Below are positions 18,350 to 28,524 of a DNA stretch of 64,000 bases, piece after piece. The notes beneath the pieces were generated by a model that saw nothing but the letters and a program-made list of their open reading frames with translations, searched no databases and was not told where the DNA came from. Both the position numbers and the translations under genes were made by a program. Origin of the DNA: an uncultured Chlorobiaceae bacterium (GTDB taxonomy: Bacteria; Bacteroidota; Chlorobiia; Chlorobiales; Chlorobiaceae); assembly GCA_903994365.1 (NCBI GenBank), contig CAJEXL010000003.1:74738-138737 (forward strand). Direction: 5' to 3'. Position 1 is the stretch's first letter; every line of letters begins with the position of its first letter.

Positions 18350-20767
18350 ATGAAATACGATTTTTCCTCAATAGAGACCAAATGGCAAGCCAGGTGGCAA
18401 CAGCAGCAGACATTTAAAACCGGAGAAGATACCGGCAAGCCGAAATACTATGTGCTCGACATGTTCCCCTACCCCAGCGGTACCGGGCTCCACGTTGGCC
18501 ATCTCGAAGGATACACTGCTTCAGATATTGTCGCCCGCTATAAACGCAGTTGCGGCTATAATGTGCTGCACCCCATGGGATGGGATGCTTTTGGACTTCC
18601 CGCCGAACAATTTGCCATCAAAACCGGCACGCACCCAAAAATCACCACAGAAGAGAATATCCGCAGCTTCAAGGGTACCCTTCAAGCCATGGGCTTCTCT
18701 TACGACTGGTCGCGTGAAATCAACACCACCGATCCGGGATATTTCAAATGGAGCCAGTGGATTTTTCTGAAGCTTTACGACAGGGGGCTCGCCTATATGT
18801 CGGAAGTGGATGTCAACTGGTGCGAAGAGCTCAAGACCGTGCTGGCAAATGAAGAGGTTGAAGAAAAAATTGCTGACGGCTATACGGTTGTCCGCCGCCC
18901 TCTCCGGCAGTGGGTACTGAAAATCACCGAGTATGCCGACCGCCTGCTTGCCGATCTCGACGAACTTGAGTGGCCGGAAAATGTCAAGCAGATGCAGCGC
19001 AACTGGATTGGCCGCTCGGAAGGTGTTGAGATTGATTTTGAGCTGCGATGCCATGACAAAAAACTGCGAGTCTATACCACAAGGCCAGACACCCTCTTCG
19101 GGGCAACCTATCTTGTTATTTCACCAGAACACCCATTGGCCGAAAAGCTTGCCACTGCGCAGCAGTTGGTTGAGGTAAAAAACTATATCCGCCAGGCGAC
19201 GCTGAAAACCGAGCTTGAGCGAACCTGCCTTCAGAAAGAGAAAGCCGGTGTTTTTACCGGCTCTTATGCCATCAACCCCGCAACAGGCGAACCACTGCCT
19301 GTCTGGCTATCCGACTTTGTACTGATCAGCTACGGCACAGGGGCCATCATGTCAGTTCCGGCGCACGACAGTCGCGACTGGGAATTTGCAAAACAGTACA
19401 AGCTGCCAATCATCGAGGTGATCAAAAGCCCGCATGATGTACAGGAGTCTGTTTTTGAAGATAAAAACAGTATCTGCGTCAACTCCTCCAACAACGAAAT
19501 TTCGCTTGACGGACTTGCCTTCGCTGAAGCGTTTGAACTGATGGCTTCATGGCTTGAAACAAAGAGTGTCGGCACAAGAAAGGTAAACTACAAACTGCGC
19601 GACTGGATATTCAGCCGTCAGCGTTACTGGGGAGAACCAATTCCGATCAAGCATTATGACGACGGGACTCTTCGAACAGAAACCAATCTCCCCCTTGTCC
19701 TTCCGGAAGTTGAGGCCTATCATCCATCCTCAACCGGAGAGTCGCCCCTTGCGAACATTCCGCACTGGCTCTACGGAGCGGATGAACACGGCAAATTCAG
19801 AAGAGAGACCAACACCATGCCCCAGTGGGCGGGAAGCTGCTGGTACTACTTACGCTTTATAGATCCAGAAAACAGCCAGCAATTGATCAATCCTGAAAAG
19901 GAGCGTTACTGGATGAATGTCGATCTCTACATCGGTGGAGCCGAACATGCTGTCCTGCACCTTCTCTATGCCCGTTTCTGGCACAAGGTGCTCTTTGACC
20001 TCGGTGTGGTGAGCACAAAAGAGCCGTTCAGGAAGCTCTTTAACCAGGGAATGATTCTTGGTGAAGACAATGAAAAAATGTCGAAATCACGCGGCAATGT
20101 TATACCGGCTGACCACGTCCTGCAACGATACGGTGCCGATGCGGTACGCCTGTATGAGATGTTTCTCGGCCCGCTTGAGCAGGTTAAACCCTGGAATACC
20201 AATGGCATAGAGGGCATCAGCCGTTTTCTGTCGAAAGTATGGCGACTGATTTATCCGACATACGAAGGAACACCCACGATACTCTCTTCGGAACCAATGC
20301 CCGAAGAGTTGATGAGACGCATGCACAAAGCGATCAAAAAAGTTGCTGAAGACACCGAAAATCTCAAATTCAATACCGCTATTTCCGAAATGATGGTCTT
20401 TGTCAATGAACTCGGCAAAGCTGGCTGCAATAATCGTACTGCCATTGAAACACTGCTGCTCTTGCTGGCACCATACGCTCCGCATCTCACGGAAGAGCTC
20501 TGGGAGGCCATTGGTCACCGCTCATCAATCAGCGTGCAGCCTTTTCCCGCCTATAATCCTGAACTGATCACAGAGAGCGTTTTGACTATCGCTGTGCAGG
20601 TCAACGGAAAACTGAGAGGCACCTTTTCTGCGCCAGCTAAAAGCCCGAAAGAGGTACTCCTTGCAGAGGCCAAAAACGTTGAATCGGTTCGCAAGTTTCT
20701 TGAAAGCCAAACAATTGTCAGGGAAATTGTTGTGGTGGATAAACTGGTCAGTTTTGCGGTACAATAA
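18350..20767 (+). CDS. leuS: Leucyl-tRNA synthetase
   Basis: An 805-residue class I aminoacyl-tRNA synthetase that charges tRNA-Leu. HVGH at 48-51 is the HIGH motif and KMSKS lies at 576-580. Between them sits the CP1 editing domain (GTGAIMSVPAHDSRDWEFA), whose Asp recognises misacylated amino acids. The C-terminal VNGKLRGTF domain is typical. The length is normal. It is followed at 190 bases by acsA. Confidence 0.98.
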   Translation: MKYDFSSIETKWQARWQQQQTFKTGEDTGKPKYYVLDMFPYPSGTGLHVGHLEGYTASDIVARYKRSCGYNVLHPMGWDAFGLPAEQFAIKTGTHPKITTEENIRSFKGTLQAMGFSYDWSREINTTDPGYFKWSQWIFLKLYDRGLAYMSEVDVNWCEELKTVLANEEVEEKIADGYTVVRRPLRQWVLKITEYADRLLADLDELEWPENVKQMQRNWIGRSEGVEIDFELRCHDKKLRVYTTRPDTLFGATYLVISPEHPLAEKLATAQQLVEVKNYIRQATLKTELERTCLQKEKAGVFTGSYAINPATGEPLPVWLSDFVLISYGTGAIMSVPAHDSRDWEFAKQYKLPIIEVIKSPHDVQESVFEDKNSICVNSSNNEISLDGLAFAEAFELMASWLETKSVGTRKVNYKLRDWIFSRQRYWGEPIPIKHYDDGTLRTETNLPLVLPEVEAYHPSSTGESPLANIPHWLYGADEHGKFRRETNTMPQWAGSCWYYLRFIDPENSQQLINPEKERYWMNVDLYIGGAEHAVLHLLYARFWHKVLFDLGVVSTKEPFRKLFNQGMILGEDNEKMSKSRGNVIPADHVLQRYGADAVRLYEMFLGPLEQVKPWNTNGIEGISRFLSKVWRLIYPTYEGTPTILSSEPMPEELMRRMHKAIKKVAEDTENLKFNTAISEMMVFVNELGKAGCNNRTAIETLLLLLAPYAPHLTEELWEAIGHRSSISVQPFPAYNPELITESVLTIAVQVNGKLRGTFSAPAKSPKEVLLAEAKNVESVRKFLESQTIVREIVVVDKLVSFAVQ

Positions 20768-20957
20768 GTAACAAAGAGTGTGGATTGCAGCATCACAATT
20801 GTTGTCAACAAGATTTTTTTTATGTAACATTCGTGTGGGGTGCAAATAGATATTCTGTCCGGCTTTCTTTCTCAGCATTATCGACTTATTTTTCACCTTC
20901 CCGAATACCTCCGACGGGATAAATTTTTTCTTTTCAACACATAAAACACGGGTATCA

Positions 20958-22964
20958 ATGGCTACAGACGAAACAACCTCCAACGCACAGCAGACTGCGG
21001 CCTCCTCTACTGCCGAAGTATCGATCAGTTCTGTAATGTCTGAAAAGCGAAAATTTCCACCACCGGCAGATTTTGCACTCAATGCCCATGTTTCCTCCAT
21101 GGCAGAGTACGAGAAACTCTATGCTGCCGCAGAAGCAGATCCGGATGCTTACTGGGGAGGAATTGCTGAAAAGTTCCACTGGTTCAAGAAATGGGATAGT
21201 GTTCTGGAATGGAATTCTCCCTACGCGAAATGGTTTAAAGGCGGAAAAACCAATATCTGCTACAATGCCCTTGATGTCCATGTCAACAGTTGGAGAAAAA
21301 ACAAGGCAGCCATTATCTGGGAAGGTGAAGAGGGTGATGAGCGGGTTCTGACCTACGGTGAACTGCACCGCCAGGTCTGCAAGTTTGCGAACGTGCTGAA
21401 AATCGCTGGCATCAAGCCTGGCGACAGGGTTGCGATCTATATGGGCATGGTTCCTGAGCTGATTATAGCCGTTCTCGCCTGTGCACGTGTTGGAGCAGTC
21501 CATAATGTTATTTTTGCGGGCTTCTCTGCCCACGCCATCACCGAGCGAGTCAATGATTCACGCGCCAAAATGGTTATCTGCGCAGATGGCACAAGACGCC
21601 GTGGCAGCTCCATCAACCTGAAAAATATTGTTGATGAGGCGATCGTCAATACCCCGTCAATTCGCAGTGTCATCACCCTGAAGGTCACCAACGAAGAGGT
21701 ACACATGCATAACGGGATGGACCATTGGTGGCACGATCTTATGGGCCTTGCCGCTGATGAATGCGAACCAGCAGAACTTGATGCAGAACATCCGCTCTTC
21801 GTACTCTACACCAGTGGATCAACCGGCAAGCCAAAAGGTATCCTGCACACCACCGCAGGCTACATGGTTCACGCTGCCAGCTCATTCAAATACGTTTTTG
21901 ATATCAAGGATGAGGATATCTATTTCTGTACAGCCGATGTCGGGTGGATTACCGGACACACCTATATGGCTTACGGTCCTCTGCTCAGCGGCGCAACCAT
22001 GCTTATGTACGAAGGCGCTCCAAACTATCCGCAGTGGGATCGCTTCTGGGATATCATCAACCGCCATAAAGTCACCATATTCTACACCGCACCTACAGCC
22101 ATCCGCGCCTTTATCCGCGCAGGTAATGAGTGGGTCACCAAACACAACCTCAGTTCACTCCGCCTTCTTGGAAGCGTAGGCGAGCCAATCAACCCTGATG
22201 TATGGATGTGGTATCACAAGGTAGTCGGACAGGAAAAATGTCCTATTGTCGACACCTGGTGGCAGACAGAGACCGGCGGCATCATGGTCTCCCCTCTTCC
22301 AGGTGCGACCCCTACCAAACCCGGCACAGCCACCCGTCCGCTCCCTGGCATCGCAGTCGATGTGGTCCACAAGGATGGCACACCATGTGTAGCCAATGAA
22401 GGCGGATACCTCGTTATAAAAAAGCCATGGCCTTCAATGCTCCGTACCATCTACGGCGACAACGAACGCTATGAAAAAACCTACTGGTCGGATTTCAATG
22501 GTATGTACTTTACCGGTGACGGTGCCCGCAAGGATGAAGATGGCTACATCTGGATCATGGGACGTGTCGATGATGTGGTCAACGTTTCTGGTCACCGCCT
22601 TGGCACCAGCGAGGTCGAAAGCGCACTGGTATCGCACGAAGCCGTTGCAGAAGCAGCCGTTGTCAGCCGTCCTGATGAGCTGAAAGGCAATGCCCTTGTC
22701 GCCTTTGTAACGCTGAAAGATGAGTATGTCGGCGATATGACGCTTCGTGACGCTCTGCGCAACCATGTTGCCAAGGAGATCGGACCTATTGCAAAACCTG
22801 ACGAAATCAGATGGGCTGCAAAAGGATTGCCAAAAACACGGAGTGGCAAAATCATGCGCAGACTCCTTCGCGAACTTGCCACAAGCAACGAAATCAAGGG
22901 AGATATCACCACGCTTGAAGACTTCGGTGTGCTTGAGAATCTTCGTGATCAGGAGAGTGACTAA
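20958..22964 (+). CDS. acsA: Acetyl-CoA synthetase
   Basis: A 668-residue AMP-forming ligase that makes acetyl-CoA from acetate, ATP and CoA. The P-loop YTSGSTGKPKG (about 280-290), DTWWQTETGG, and the C-terminal TRSGKIMRRLLR, whose lysine is the site of regulatory acetylation in homologues, are all present. In green sulfur bacteria acetate is co-assimilated with CO2 by reductive carboxylation. A strong terminator follows at 22995. Confidence 0.97.
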   Translation: MATDETTSNAQQTAASSTAEVSISSVMSEKRKFPPPADFALNAHVSSMAEYEKLYAAAEADPDAYWGGIAEKFHWFKKWDSVLEWNSPYAKWFKGGKTNICYNALDVHVNSWRKNKAAIIWEGEEGDERVLTYGELHRQVCKFANVLKIAGIKPGDRVAIYMGMVPELIIAVLACARVGAVHNVIFAGFSAHAITERVNDSRAKMVICADGTRRRGSSINLKNIVDEAIVNTPSIRSVITLKVTNEEVHMHNGMDHWWHDLMGLAADECEPAELDAEHPLFVLYTSGSTGKPKGILHTTAGYMVHAASSFKYVFDIKDEDIYFCTADVGWITGHTYMAYGPLLSGATMLMYEGAPNYPQWDRFWDIINRHKVTIFYTAPTAIRAFIRAGNEWVTKHNLSSLRLLGSVGEPINPDVWMWYHKVVGQEKCPIVDTWWQTETGGIMVSPLPGATPTKPGTATRPLPGIAVDVVHKDGTPCVANEGGYLVIKKPWPSMLRTIYGDNERYEKTYWSDFNGMYFTGDGARKDEDGYIWIMGRVDDVVNVSGHRLGTSEVESALVSHEAVAEAAVVSRPDELKGNALVAFVTLKDEYVGDMTLRDALRNHVAKEIGPIAKPDEIRWAAKGLPKTRSGKIMRRLLRELATSNEIKGDITTLEDFGVLENLRDQESD

Positions 22965-22994
22965 GCCCAGGCTTATCAACAACAAACATTCAAA

Positions 22995-23030
22995 CGAAAA
23001 GCGCAGTCAATACTGCGCTTTTCGTTTTTC
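22995..23030 (+). terminator. Rho-independent terminator of acsA
   Basis: A perfect 13-bp stem (22995-23007 with 23012-23024), four-base loop CAAT, then a T-rich run. It lies 31 bases after the acsA stop. Confidence 0.9.
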
Positions 23031-23112
23031 TACCCGGCACACCAAACCATCACCCACCACCGGTCACTGAGTAGCGCGAAGCGCGTATCGAAGTGACCTT
23101 CACGGCACCTTA

Positions 23113-23598
23113 TCAACTGACCCAGTTAAGCTGGCAGATCACGACGTTGAGATATGAGGCAAAACTGACCCACAAAAGATAAGGGACAAGAAGATAAGCC
23201 GCAAGTGGCGAAACGGCTCTGAAGAGCACAATAGTCATCACAATGGCCAGCCAAAGCAGGGCAATCACCGCCAAAGCCAGCAGCGGGGCGTGAAGACCAA
23301 AAAAAGAGGCCGACCATGCAAGATTCAGTACAAGCTGGATACCGAACAGAACAAGCGCCCACTTGATCTGTTTTTTTTTGCCCCACTGTTCCACAACCAA
23401 GGCCAGCGACGTACCCATCAAAAGAAACAGAAGAGACCATACCGGAGGAAAAAGCCAGTTGGGCGGATTCCAGGAGGGCTTTTTGAGCACTGCATAGTAC
23501 CACTCGGAACCCGGCACGGGAGTAAAGGTGCTGCCAGCATAGGCGAAAACAAAACAAAGACCAATACAGAGTACAAGATTTGGAATACTGAGCTTCAT
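23113..23598 (-). CDS. tspO: TspO/MBR family tryptophan-rich membrane protein
   Basis: A 161-residue protein with five hydrophobic segments. It has the family residues PVPGSEWYYAVLKKPSWNPPNW and PVWSLLFLLMG in the first loop and second helix, and a WSASFF segment in helix 3. TspO proteins bind tetrapyrroles and affect photopigment regulation in phototrophs, which suits a bacteriochlorophyll-making host; the function here is inferred. Single gene, convergent with acsA. Confidence 0.92.
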   Translation of the reverse strand: MKLSIPNLVLCIGLCFVFAYAGSTFTPVPGSEWYYAVLKKPSWNPPNWLFPPVWSLLFLLMGTSLALVVEQWGKKKQIKWALVLFGIQLVLNLAWSASFFGLHAPLLALAVIALLWLAIVMTIVLFRAVSPLAAYLLVPYLLWVSFASYLNVVICQLNWVS

Positions 23599-23789
23599 AA
23601 CATATAGGATTCAAAATGACTAACACCACATGAGCATGATTTTACAATAACAAACAGATTCCCTTCGCTGTTAATTCCCGTGGACACCATTGGAAGTGAA
23701 TGAGAGTATGATTACAGGCCCCCCTCCCCTTAATTCAAATAAAGAAATGTTATATTGCCCACCTCTCAATTGACAATCATTACCATTGC

Positions 23790-24590
23790 ATGACAAAAAC
23801 AAGCAAAGAACTGCAAACGGCCATAAAAGCAGCGCAGGCAGCCGGAAAAATCACACTTGAGAAATTCGGGGAACTCTCTCATCCTGAAATCCACACCAAG
23901 AAGTTCAAGGACTTTGTAACAGATGTCGACAAAGCTTGTGAGGCTGCAATCAGCTCGACCATCTCCGAAAATTTCCCTGACGACAGTATGCTCTGCGAAG
24001 AGGGTACTGTCATGAATGGCTCTTCAGGCCGAACCTGGATTGTTGATCCACTTGACGGCACTCTTAACTTTATTCACTCCTTTCCGGTTTTTTCTATTAG
24101 CATAGCTCTAAGGGAGGGCAATAATGAGCTGCTCACCGGTGTTGTCTATCAACCTGTCCTGAAAGAGCTTTTTACTGCGGAGCGTGGTCAGGGAGCATAC
24201 CTGAACGGTAAAAAAATCACTAGTTCCAGCCGGACTGACTCAGAGAGCTTTCTCATGGCAACCGGCCTACCATTCAGCGAATACCACTACCTCGATGCCA
24301 CCCTCGGTATGTTGCGAGATGTTATTCACAACTCTGCCGGAATACGTCGAGCAGGCTCTGCGGCCATTGATCTCGCCTACACAGCCTGTGGAAGATTTGA
24401 CGGCTTCTGGGAGTACCGGCTTTCACCGTGGGATTTTGCCGCAGGGGTCTTGCTTGTGCGTGAAGCGGGAGGCATCGTAACAAATTTTTCCGGCGACCAC
24501 GATATTTTCAAGGAGACGAGCATTATTGCCGGCAGCGGCGTGACCCACCCTCTGCTGCTCGAAAAAGCACGGAAACATTTTCGGACATAG
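23790..24590 (+). CDS. Inositol monophosphatase family protein (SuhB-like)
   Basis: A 266-residue Mg-dependent phosphatase. The metal sites are Glu in LCEEGTV (about 69-75), DPLDGTLNF (about 88-96) and WDFAAGVLLVREAGG near residue 220. Substrates may be inositol phosphate, or 3'-phosphoadenosine phosphate as for CysQ. It is followed by lpxC-fabZ after 140 bases. Confidence 0.92.
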   Translation: MTKTSKELQTAIKAAQAAGKITLEKFGELSHPEIHTKKFKDFVTDVDKACEAAISSTISENFPDDSMLCEEGTVMNGSSGRTWIVDPLDGTLNFIHSFPVFSISIALREGNNELLTGVVYQPVLKELFTAERGQGAYLNGKKITSSSRTDSESFLMATGLPFSEYHYLDATLGMLRDVIHNSAGIRRAGSAAIDLAYTACGRFDGFWEYRLSPWDFAAGVLLVREAGGIVTNFSGDHDIFKETSIIAGSGVTHPLLLEKARKHFRT

Positions 24591-24730
24591 TACCACAGAA
24601 AAAAGCGTTTATACACCTTATTTGAAGAGGAAACCGTTCTTTCGTATCTTCGGGGACTGCATTATTTCAGACATTACAATTTGCGTTCATTTCCTGCCCG
24701 GCATATCCGTTCAGGAGCAACGATTACACT

Positions 24731-26128
24731 ATGCTCATTCATCAGCGCTCAATTCAAAAAGAGGTTTCTCTCTGCGGCACCGGACTCCATACCGGCGAAA
24801 AATGTATGATCACCTTCAAACCGGCACCGATTAATTACGGCTACCGCTTTGTTCGCACCGATGTTGAAAACAGTCCGGAAATACCGGCACTGATCGACAA
24901 TGTTGTTGACGTCTTGCGAGGAACCACCATTGCAGTGAATGGCGTCAAAGTGCATACCACCGAGCATGTGCTTGCCGCACTGTATGGCCTCCAGATTGAT
25001 AACTGCCGTATTGAACTGAGCGGTCCTGAACCTCCGGTCATGGATGGAAGTTCGCACCCTTTTGCTGAAGCATTGCTTGAAGCCGGCTTCCAGGAGCAGG
25101 ATGAGCCTAAAAACTACCTGGTTATTGATGAGACGATTGAATACCATGACGCTGACAACAGTGTCGATATTGTTGCGCTGCCTCTCGACAGCTTCAGGGT
25201 TACGGTAATGGTTGATTACAAAAATCCAGCGCTCGGCTCACAACACTCGGGCCTTTTTGATTTGGAGAAAGAGTTTGTCAAAGAGTTCTCCTCCTCAAGG
25301 ACCTTCTGCTTCCTCAGTGAGGTTGAGGGACTTGCAAATCAGGGAATTATCAAGGGTGGTGATATTGACAATGCAATTGTCATCATTGACAAGGTGATGA
25401 AAGAGGAGGAGCTTAACGCTCTTGGAAAAAAACTGGGTAAAGAGAATCTTCTTCCCGGTGAAAACGGTATTCTTAACAACCGTGAACTGCGCTTTGCAAA
25501 CGAACCTGCCCGTCATAAACTCCTCGACCTTCTCGGTGACATGGCTCTTCTTGGCATGCCATTACAGGCACAAGTGCTTGCTGCCCGTCCAGGTCACGCA
25601 TCAAATGTTGCATTTGTCCGACAGCTTAAAAAATATGCCGATCGCAACAAGCTTGCAAGACAGTATCAGCATGAGAAAAAAGCTGGCGTTATTTTTGATA
25701 TCAACGCCATTCAAAAAATACTGCCGCACCGATACCCATTCCTGTTGATCGATAAAATAGTGGAGTTCAAACTTGACGAAAGAATTGTGTCGATCAAAAA
25801 CGTCACCATGAACGAACCCTTCTTCCAGGGACACTTTCCAGGAAACCCCATCATGCCGGGTGTCCTCATCCTGGAGGCCATGGCTCAGACTGGAGGCATC
25901 ATGATGCTCAACGGCAATGATAATATCCAGGAGAGTGTCGTTTACTTCATGGGTATCGACAAGGCCCGTTTCCGCAAACCTGTTCTTCCTGGCGATACGC
26001 TTGTCATTGAAGCTGTTGTTACCAACAGACGGAGAAACGTCTGCCAGTTTGATGCCAAAGCATACGTTCGGGGTGAGCTTGTCTGTGAAGCCTCGCTTAT
26101 GGCCACAGTAGTACCAAAAAGCAAGTAG
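24731..26128 (+). CDS. lpxC-fabZ: Bifunctional LpxC-FabZ (UDP-3-O-acyl-GlcNAc deacetylase / 3-hydroxyacyl-ACP dehydratase)
   Basis: A 465-residue fusion. Residues 1-300 are LpxC, the zinc deacetylase of the committed step in lipid A synthesis, with [12 protein letters not shown] (near 76-87), DGSSHPF and HKLLDLLGD supplying the zinc ligands and catalytic residues. From about 318 follows Fab[12 protein letters not shown] with the catalytic His, and [20 protein letters not shown] with the catalytic Glu. Coupling the two enzymes fits their shared 3-hydroxyacyl-ACP substrate. The fusion is common in Bacteroidota and Chlorobiota. Bases 25168-25274 (residues 146-181) are duplicated in inverted orientation in the 3' untranslated region at 26191-26298. 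Confidence 0.97.
   Translation: MLIHQRSIQKEVSLCGTGLHTGEKCMITFKPAPINYGYRFVRTDVENSPEIPALIDNVVDVLRGTTIAVNGVKVHTTEHVLAALYGLQIDNCRIELSGPEPPVMDGSSHPFAEALLEAGFQEQDEPKNYLVIDETIEYHDADNSVDIVALPLDSFRVTVMVDYKNPALGSQHSGLFDLEKEFVKEFSSSRTFCFLSEVEGLANQGIIKGGDIDNAIVIIDKVMKEEELNALGKKLGKENLLPGENGILNNRELRFANEPARHKLLDLLGDMALLGMPLQAQVLAARPGHASNVAFVRQLKKYADRNKLARQYQHEKKAGVIFDINAIQKILPHRYPFLLIDKIVEFKLDERIVSIKNVTMNEPFFQGHFPGNPIMPGVLILEAMAQTGGIMMLNGNDNIQESVVYFMGIDKARFRKPVLPGDTLVIEAVVTNRRRNVCQFDAKAYVRGELVCEASLMATVVPKSK
25168..25274 (+). repeat. Source arm of the inverted lpxC duplication
   Basis: A 107-nt coding segment of lpxC (residues 146-181) identical, apart from one T, to the reverse complement of 26191-26298. 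Confidence 0.97.
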
Positions 26129-26141
26129 CACAACCAGTTAT

Positions 26142-26175
26142 GAAGCGCCCACCCAAGCAAGGCCAAGGGCGCTTC
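26142..26175 (+). other. Hairpin after lpxC-fabZ stop
   Basis: A perfect 9-bp stem GAAGCGCCC/GGGCGCTTC with a 16-base loop, 13 bases after the stop. No T-run follows, so it is a weak or non-intrinsic terminator, or a 3'-end stabiliser. Confidence 0.6.
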
Positions 26176-26190
26176 TGACATATCTTCCAC

Positions 26191-26298
26191 ACTCTTTCTC
26201 CAAATCAAAAAAGGCCCGAGTGTTGTGAGCCGAGCGCTGGATTTTTGTAATCAACCATTACCGTAACCCTGAAGCTGTCGAGAGGCAGCGCAACAATA
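26191..26298 (-). repeat. Inverted copy of lpxC codons 146-181 in the lpxC-fabZ 3' region
   Basis: The reverse complement of these 108 bases equals 25168-25274 except for one extra T in a T-run (six instead of five). It lies between the fabZ stop and the bidirectional terminator at 26435. A plus-strand lpxC-fabZ transcript would therefore carry a near-perfect antisense to its own coding sequence about 0.9 kb upstream. There is no open frame of its own, so a coding role is unlikely. Confidence 0.95.
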
Positions 26299-26426
26299 AC
26301 CAGATTGAATAACAAAAGTTAACTCGCAACAAAATAATAAGTTAAGAGGTAGCGCCAGCAGAAACTTTTTTTATTACAGAAAGTTATCAATATCTGCATG
26401 AGATATATAGGCTTAACGAGGAAATG

Positions 26427-26458
26427 AAAAAAACAAGTTTTTAAGAAACTTTTTTTTG
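26427..26458. terminator. Bidirectional terminator between lpxC-fabZ and pgsA
   Basis: Stem AAGTTT (26435-26440) / AAACTT (26446-26451) with a five-base loop. Seven T follow on the plus strand and seven A precede it, so it can stop both convergent transcripts. It begins immediately after the pgsA stop codon on the minus strand. Confidence 0.75.
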
Positions 26459-26459
26459 T

Positions 26460-27014
26460 TCATGCACGATAATCCAGGCCCTTGTGAATCCGGTAAAATC
26501 TCATGCAATACTGGGAAAAAGAGTACAAAAGAGTCAAGGCAGAGAGGTACAGGAAGAGATCCTTGAGAGGATAAAGTTCGAAAACGGGATGAGGCCAAAC
26601 CATAACAATAAAGAGCATGGAGACAAAGCCCACCGCCCATTTTCCTGGCCAGAGTGATGTAGTAATGACAGAGTGACGGCATTTGACATACACCGCTCCC
26701 ACGAAAATAAGAATATCCCTGAGCAAGACAAAAAGCACAAACCATAAAGGAAGCTTTTCCATCCAGAGAAAATAGATCGCCACGCTCGCAAGACAAAGCT
26801 TGTCCGCAAGAGGGTCAATGATTTTCCCCATCTCAGAAACCTCATTAGTCCATCGCGCTACCCGGCCATCAAACCAGTCGGAGAGAACGGCAATGATCAT
26901 AATGGCAAGAGCAACGGTGAGATAACCATTATGGTAATAGTAGAGAAACCAGGGTATCAACAGTATTCTCAGAAAACTGAGAGAATTCGGCAGATTAAAG
27001 ATACGACCTTCCAC
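26460..27014 (-). CDS. pgsA: CDP-alcohol phosphatidyltransferase, phosphatidylglycerophosphate synthase type
   Basis: A 184-residue inner-membrane enzyme with the signature DGxxARxxxxxxxxGxxxDxxxD, seen here as DGRVARWTNEVSEMGKIIDPLADK in outline (about residues 49-72). Hydrophobic helices lie on both sides. PgsA joins glycerol 3-phosphate to CDP-diacylglycerol, the first step to phosphatidylglycerol. Other CDP-alcohols are possible, but length and sequence fit PgsA. Confidence 0.88.
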   Translation of the reverse strand: MEGRIFNLPNSLSFLRILLIPWFLYYYHNGYLTVALAIMIIAVLSDWFDGRVARWTNEVSEMGKIIDPLADKLCLASVAIYFLWMEKLPLWFVLFVLLRDILIFVGAVYVKCRHSVITTSLWPGKWAVGFVSMLFIVMVWPHPVFELYPLKDLFLYLSALTLLYSFSQYCMRFYRIHKGLDYRA

Positions 27015-27086
27015 GATTATGCGTTTAGTTATTGTATCATATCAGCTCCTCATAAAATAAGAAACTTCTCCACTCACCGCAAGAAA

Positions 27087-27650
27087 CTACCTGATAACCA
27101 TACCGGGTGAAGCGTTAACAAACTGCGACCAGCTTGCTCCACCCTTCCTTCTCTTTCCCGCAGGCGAAGAGGGCTCACGACTATCACCCCGAAGAAGATC
27201 ACACAGCGCGATGCCGAGCGCATCGGTAACATCATAAGGCTTGGGTGGTTCTGCAAGACCAAGCATCCTCGCTACCATAAAGGCAACCTGATCCTTGCTT
27301 GCCGCCCCTCTGCCGGTTATCGCTGACTTCACCTCCCGAGGGGCATACTCGCGCAAAGAGAGACGGGAATTCATCGCCAGAGCAATAACCGCTCCGCGCA
27401 CCTGGCCAAGCTTCAGGGCAGACTGCACATTTCTGCTGAGAAAAGCGGTCTCAAGCGCTACTCGTTCAGGCTTAAAATCAACAATCACCTGTTCGAGTTC
27501 TTGATATATCTGACCAATTCGATCAGGATGACTTTTACCGGAGTGCAGCTTGATAACTCCACACACCTGTACTGAAAAGCCCTGGGAGTCATGGCGAATA
27601 ACACCATAACCCGTGTTGAGACTTCCGGGATCAATCCCGAGAACAACCAT
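27087..27650 (-). CDS. ruvC: Holliday junction resolvase RuvC
   Basis: A 187-residue endonuclease with the RNase H-like fold. [14 protein letters not shown] (4-17) holds the first acidic residue Asp7, [10 protein letters not shown] the glutamate, and [14 protein letters not shown] the last aspartates. It resolves Holliday junctions with RuvAB. The start codon lies three bases from the yebC stop, so ruvC follows yebC in an operon, a common arrangement. Confidence 0.96.
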   Translation of the reverse strand: MVVLGIDPGSLNTGYGVIRHDSQGFSVQVCGVIKLHSGKSHPDRIGQIYQELEQVIVDFKPERVALETAFLSRNVQSALKLGQVRGAVIALAMNSRLSLREYAPREVKSAITGRGAASKDQVAFMVARMLGLAEPPKPYDVTDALGIALCDLLRGDSREPSSPAGKRRKGGASWSQFVNASPGMVIR

Positions 27651-27653
27651 CCT

Positions 27654-28406
27654 CTACTCGTTTAAACTGTCCATTGCGCTCTCGCTGATCTCCATATTAC
27701 TATAGACCGCCTGCACATCATCATTACTCTCCAGGGCATCAATCAGCTTGATCACTTTCCGGGCATCATCAGCTTCGAGTTCAATATAATTTTCAGGCAA
27801 CAGGTCAATCTTTGCATTCTCATAAGCAATCCCAGCCGCGTCAAGCGCCTGTTTTGCCGTTTCAAGCTCCCTGATGTCAGTGGTAACGGTAAAATAGTCG
27901 TCACTCTCTCCGCTAAGGTCTTCAAGACCAGCATCCAGAAGCGTCTCCATAAGAAGATCCTCACTTGCCAGCGATTTCAGAACATCAAGGGAGCCTTTGC
28001 GCTGAAACATCCAGCCAACGCTGCCACTTTCACCAAGCGAACCATTATTGCGGCTCATAATATGACGGAGATCAGCAACCGTTCTGTTACGATTGTCCGT
28101 CGCTGTTTCAATAATCAGGGCAATGCCTGCCGGGCCATAGCCCTCATACGTTATTTCATCCCAAATAACACCTTCAAGCTCTCCCGTTCCCTTCTTGATG
28201 GCTCGCTGGATATTATCCATCGGCATGGAGTTGTCTCTTGCGGTATCAATGGCAAGCCTGAGCCGGGGATTACCGGCGGGATCACCTCCACCCATTTTGG
28301 CTGAAATAGTAATCTCCTTGACCAGTTTGGTGAACAAACTTCCCCTTTTCTGGTCAGTAGCCGCCTTTTTTCTTTTGATTGTTGCCCACTTACTGTGTCC
28401 TGACAT
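27654..28406 (-). CDS. yebC: YebC/PmpR family protein
   Basis: A 250-residue protein beginning [22 protein letters not shown], the family N-terminus (landmark only), so I use the ATG at 28406 rather than the upstream 28484. Other conserved parts are [18 protein letters not shown] and [15 protein letters not shown]. Family members are described as transcription regulators and, more recently, as ribosome-associated translation factors. Upstream partner of ruvC. Confidence 0.95.
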   Translation of the reverse strand: MSGHSKWATIKRKKAATDQKRGSLFTKLVKEITISAKMGGGDPAGNPRLRLAIDTARDNSMPMDNIQRAIKKGTGELEGVIWDEITYEGYGPAGIALIIETATDNRNRTVADLRHIMSRNNGSLGESGSVGWMFQRKGSLDVLKSLASEDLLMETLLDAGLEDLSGESDDYFTVTTDIRELETAKQALDAAGIAYENAKIDLLPENYIELEADDARKVIKLIDALESNDDVQAVYSNMEISESAMDSLNE

Positions 28407-28524
28407 GATAAAAAACTGCTGATTTGTTAATTCTCCGATACCCCTGCCTATGATAATAGATTTATTTTCTTTAAATAAAATCAAATCACACGCTATTGGT
28501 GCAAGTTAACAACAAGAAAAAACA

